A stretch of DNA of 13,382 bases from JBBDWJ01 sp040902925 (GTDB lineage: Bacteria; Acidobacteriota; Terriglobia; Bryobacterales; UBA6623): positions 1 to 13,382 of the forward strand of contig JBBDWJ010000310.1 of the NCBI GenBank assembly GCA_040902925.1, written 5' to 3'. Of this stretch, positions 12,329 to 13,382 are shown piece after piece (the stretch's first letter is position 1; every line of letters begins with the position of its first letter). The notes under the pieces are model-generated. The model was not told where the DNA came from, searched no databases, and was given only the letters and a program-made list of their open reading frames with translations. The position numbers and the translations under genes were made by a program.

Positions 12329-13382
12329 TTAGGCGCGTTTCAGAGCCGCTGCTCGGATCGGCAGTGAGCGGACTCGCACTTTGCTGGCTTCGAAAATGGC
12401 GTTGGCTATCGCCGGGGGAACGGCGATCATTGGTGTTTCCCCGGCTCCGACCGAGGGCAGATCGGGGCGGTTGAGCAAAACGGTTTCGATCGGTGGTACG
12501 TCTTTAAAACGCGGCACCGGGTATTCGGCGAAGCGCGGGTTGAGGATGCGGCCGTTTTCGAACAGGATTTCCTCGCCCATCACCGCTCCCAGCGTCATGA
12601 TGACGCAGCCTTCCGATTGCGCTTTCAGATTGTCGGGGTCGTGGATCGCGCCGCATTCGAACGCCTGACAGATTTCGAGAATCTCGAAGGTCCCCTTCTC
12701 GCGGTCGACCCTGACTTCGGCGCAGGCCGCTACGTAGGAACCTTTTTCCGTGCCGCAGGCGATGCCGATTCCGTTGATCGGTTGATCCGTTGATCCGTTG
12801 ATCGGCGAGCCGGCGGATTGCAGATTCTTGCGGCGTTCTCGCCATCGGAAGTTTTCGGCTACTGCTTCCAGCACCGGGCGCAGCCGCTTGTGGCTGAGAT
12901 GGGCCAGGCGAAAGTCGAGCGGGTCCTGGTTGGCGGCGGCGGCCAACTCGTCCATGAACGATTCGCGGGCGAAGTTGTTGGCTGTCGAGGCGAGGGCGCG
13001 GTAGGAGCCTGTGCGCAGCGGGGATTCGCTCGAGCGGTATTGATGGCGCGTGTGCGCGATGTCGTAGGGGCTTTCGAGCGCCGATCCACCAGAGTTGTAA
13101 TTGATGAATTCCCATGAGACGAGGCGGCCTTGGGCGTCGATGCCGCCGTTGACTTCGATCAGGCCGGCGGGGCGGAAGTAGGCCCAGGTGAATTCCTCTT
13201 CGCGCGTCCAACGCAATGACACTGGTTTGACCGCGGCTTTCGCGATGCGCGCCGCTTCGATGGCGGTCTCGCCGGTGTGCTTGCCGCCGAATCCGCCGCC
13301 GGTGTCGGGAACGATGACGCGCACTTTGGCTTGCGGGATGCGGAATGTTTCGGCCAGCTCGCTTTGAACGCCGGTGGGGCGC
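12329..13382 (-). CDS. Xanthine dehydrogenase-family molybdopterin-binding subunit, C-terminal part
   Basis: The frame is open to the right edge, so the start lies outside the window; about 350 residues are visible. In-frame codons before 13324 read RPTGVQSELAETFRIPQAK, continuous with VRVIVPDTGGGFGGKH, the glycine-rich cofactor loop of aldehyde oxidase/isoquinoline 1-oxidoreductase-type large subunits. Further on, LRTGSYRA and NNFARESFMDELA are conserved segments. VGAGETPMI near the end holds the catalytic glutamate (codon 12437-12439), and AVPPAIANAIF is the usual C-terminal helix. It is probably a molybdenum hydroxylase that works with a [2Fe-2S] subunit coded upstream, beyond the edge; many relatives are exported by the Tat system, which cannot be checked here. 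Substrate unknown. An 8-bp tandem repeat at 12772-12803 encodes an odd NGSTDQPING insertion, but the frame stays open. Confidence 0.9.
   Translation of the reverse strand, partial: RPTGVQSELAETFRIPQAKVRVIVPDTGGGFGGKHTGETAIEAARIAKAAVKPVSLRWTREEEFTWAYFRPAGLIEVNGGIDAQGRLVSWEFINYNSGGSALESPYDIAHTRHQYRSSESPLRTGSYRALASTANNFARESFMDELAAAANQDPLDFRLAHLSHKRLRPVLEAVAENFRWRERRKNLQSAGSPINGSTDQPINGIGIACGTEKGSYVAACAEVRVDREKGTFEILEICQAFECGAIHDPDNLKAQSEGCVIMTLGAVMGEEILFENGRILNPRFAEYPVPRFKDVPPIETVLLNRPDLPSVGAGETPMIAVPPAIANAIFEASKVRVRSLPIRAAALKRA
12772..12803. repeat. 8-bp tandem repeat (four copies) within the dehydrogenase gene
   Basis: On the plus strand CGTTGATC, GGTTGATC, CGTTGATC, CGTTGATC run head to tail; only one base in the second copy differs. 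The unit is not a multiple of three, so gain or loss of one copy would shift the reading frame of the dehydrogenase. Translated, it gives an INGSTDQPING stretch that does not resemble the conserved family sequence on either side. Confidence 0.8.

Noticed and set aside
12238..12474. 78-codon plus-strand frame over the convergent gap
   Set aside because: It runs through the hairpin and antisense to the conserved dehydrogenase C-terminus.

Overview
The window is a gene-dense, GC-rich piece of bacterial chromosome. I infer an Acidobacteriota origin, probably near the Bryobacterales/Solibacter lineages. The main reasons are a PadR regulator placed directly ahead of a large duplicated MacB/FtsX permease that has no ATPase beside it (the ADOP arrangement typical of that phylum), a very large fused glycosyltransferase, and REP-like hairpins carrying a GGGGACAGTCACCGTG arm. 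This is taxonomic inference from gene content; no rRNA gene is present. I see no phage, IS transposase, CRISPR array, tRNA or rRNA.

Layout from left to right. (1) A pair of GC-rich hairpins precedes a HemY/HemG-type porphyrinogen oxidase gene (191-1645), which ends in a hairpin plus a 14-bp tandem repeat. (2) A PadR-ADOP operon (1893-4895) has a promoter in which a perfect 15-bp palindrome fills the spacer between -35 and -10; the -10 lies so close to the ATG that the transcript is probably leaderless. (3) A compact FitAB/VapBC-type toxin-antitoxin pair (5012-5655) has a 7-bp-arm operator at its predicted transcription start. It is followed closely by a SAM methyltransferase (5664-6392) whose start is uncertain. 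(4) A minus-strand run reads map (type I methionine aminopeptidase, 8430-7687), then an exported protein of unknown function (7634-6825), then a lone ribbon-helix-helix protein (6780-6547) with no toxin beside it. (5) An 895-residue fused glycosyltransferase (8653-11340) has an N-terminal GT2 domain, a short stretch that looks like a decayed second GT-A domain, a low-complexity linker and a C-terminal GT4 domain. (6) A REP-like inverted repeat with 25-nt arms follows, flanked by small tandem repeats. (7) An AlkD-like HEAT-repeat DNA alkylation repair protein (11493-12215) comes next. (8) The C-terminal part of a molybdopterin-binding xanthine dehydrogenase-family subunit lies on the minus strand and runs off the right edge.

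The genes do not form one pathway; this looks like ordinary chromosomal mosaic made of several short transcription units. The clear regulatory units are the autoregulated PadR-permease operon and the autoregulated toxin-antitoxin operon. The items most worth a second look are the internal degenerate GT-A domain, the leaderless operator-in-spacer promoter, the long REP-like hairpin beside the glycosyltransferase stop codon, and an 8-bp tandem repeat inside the dehydrogenase gene. I did not find a convincing wholly new multi-gene system.
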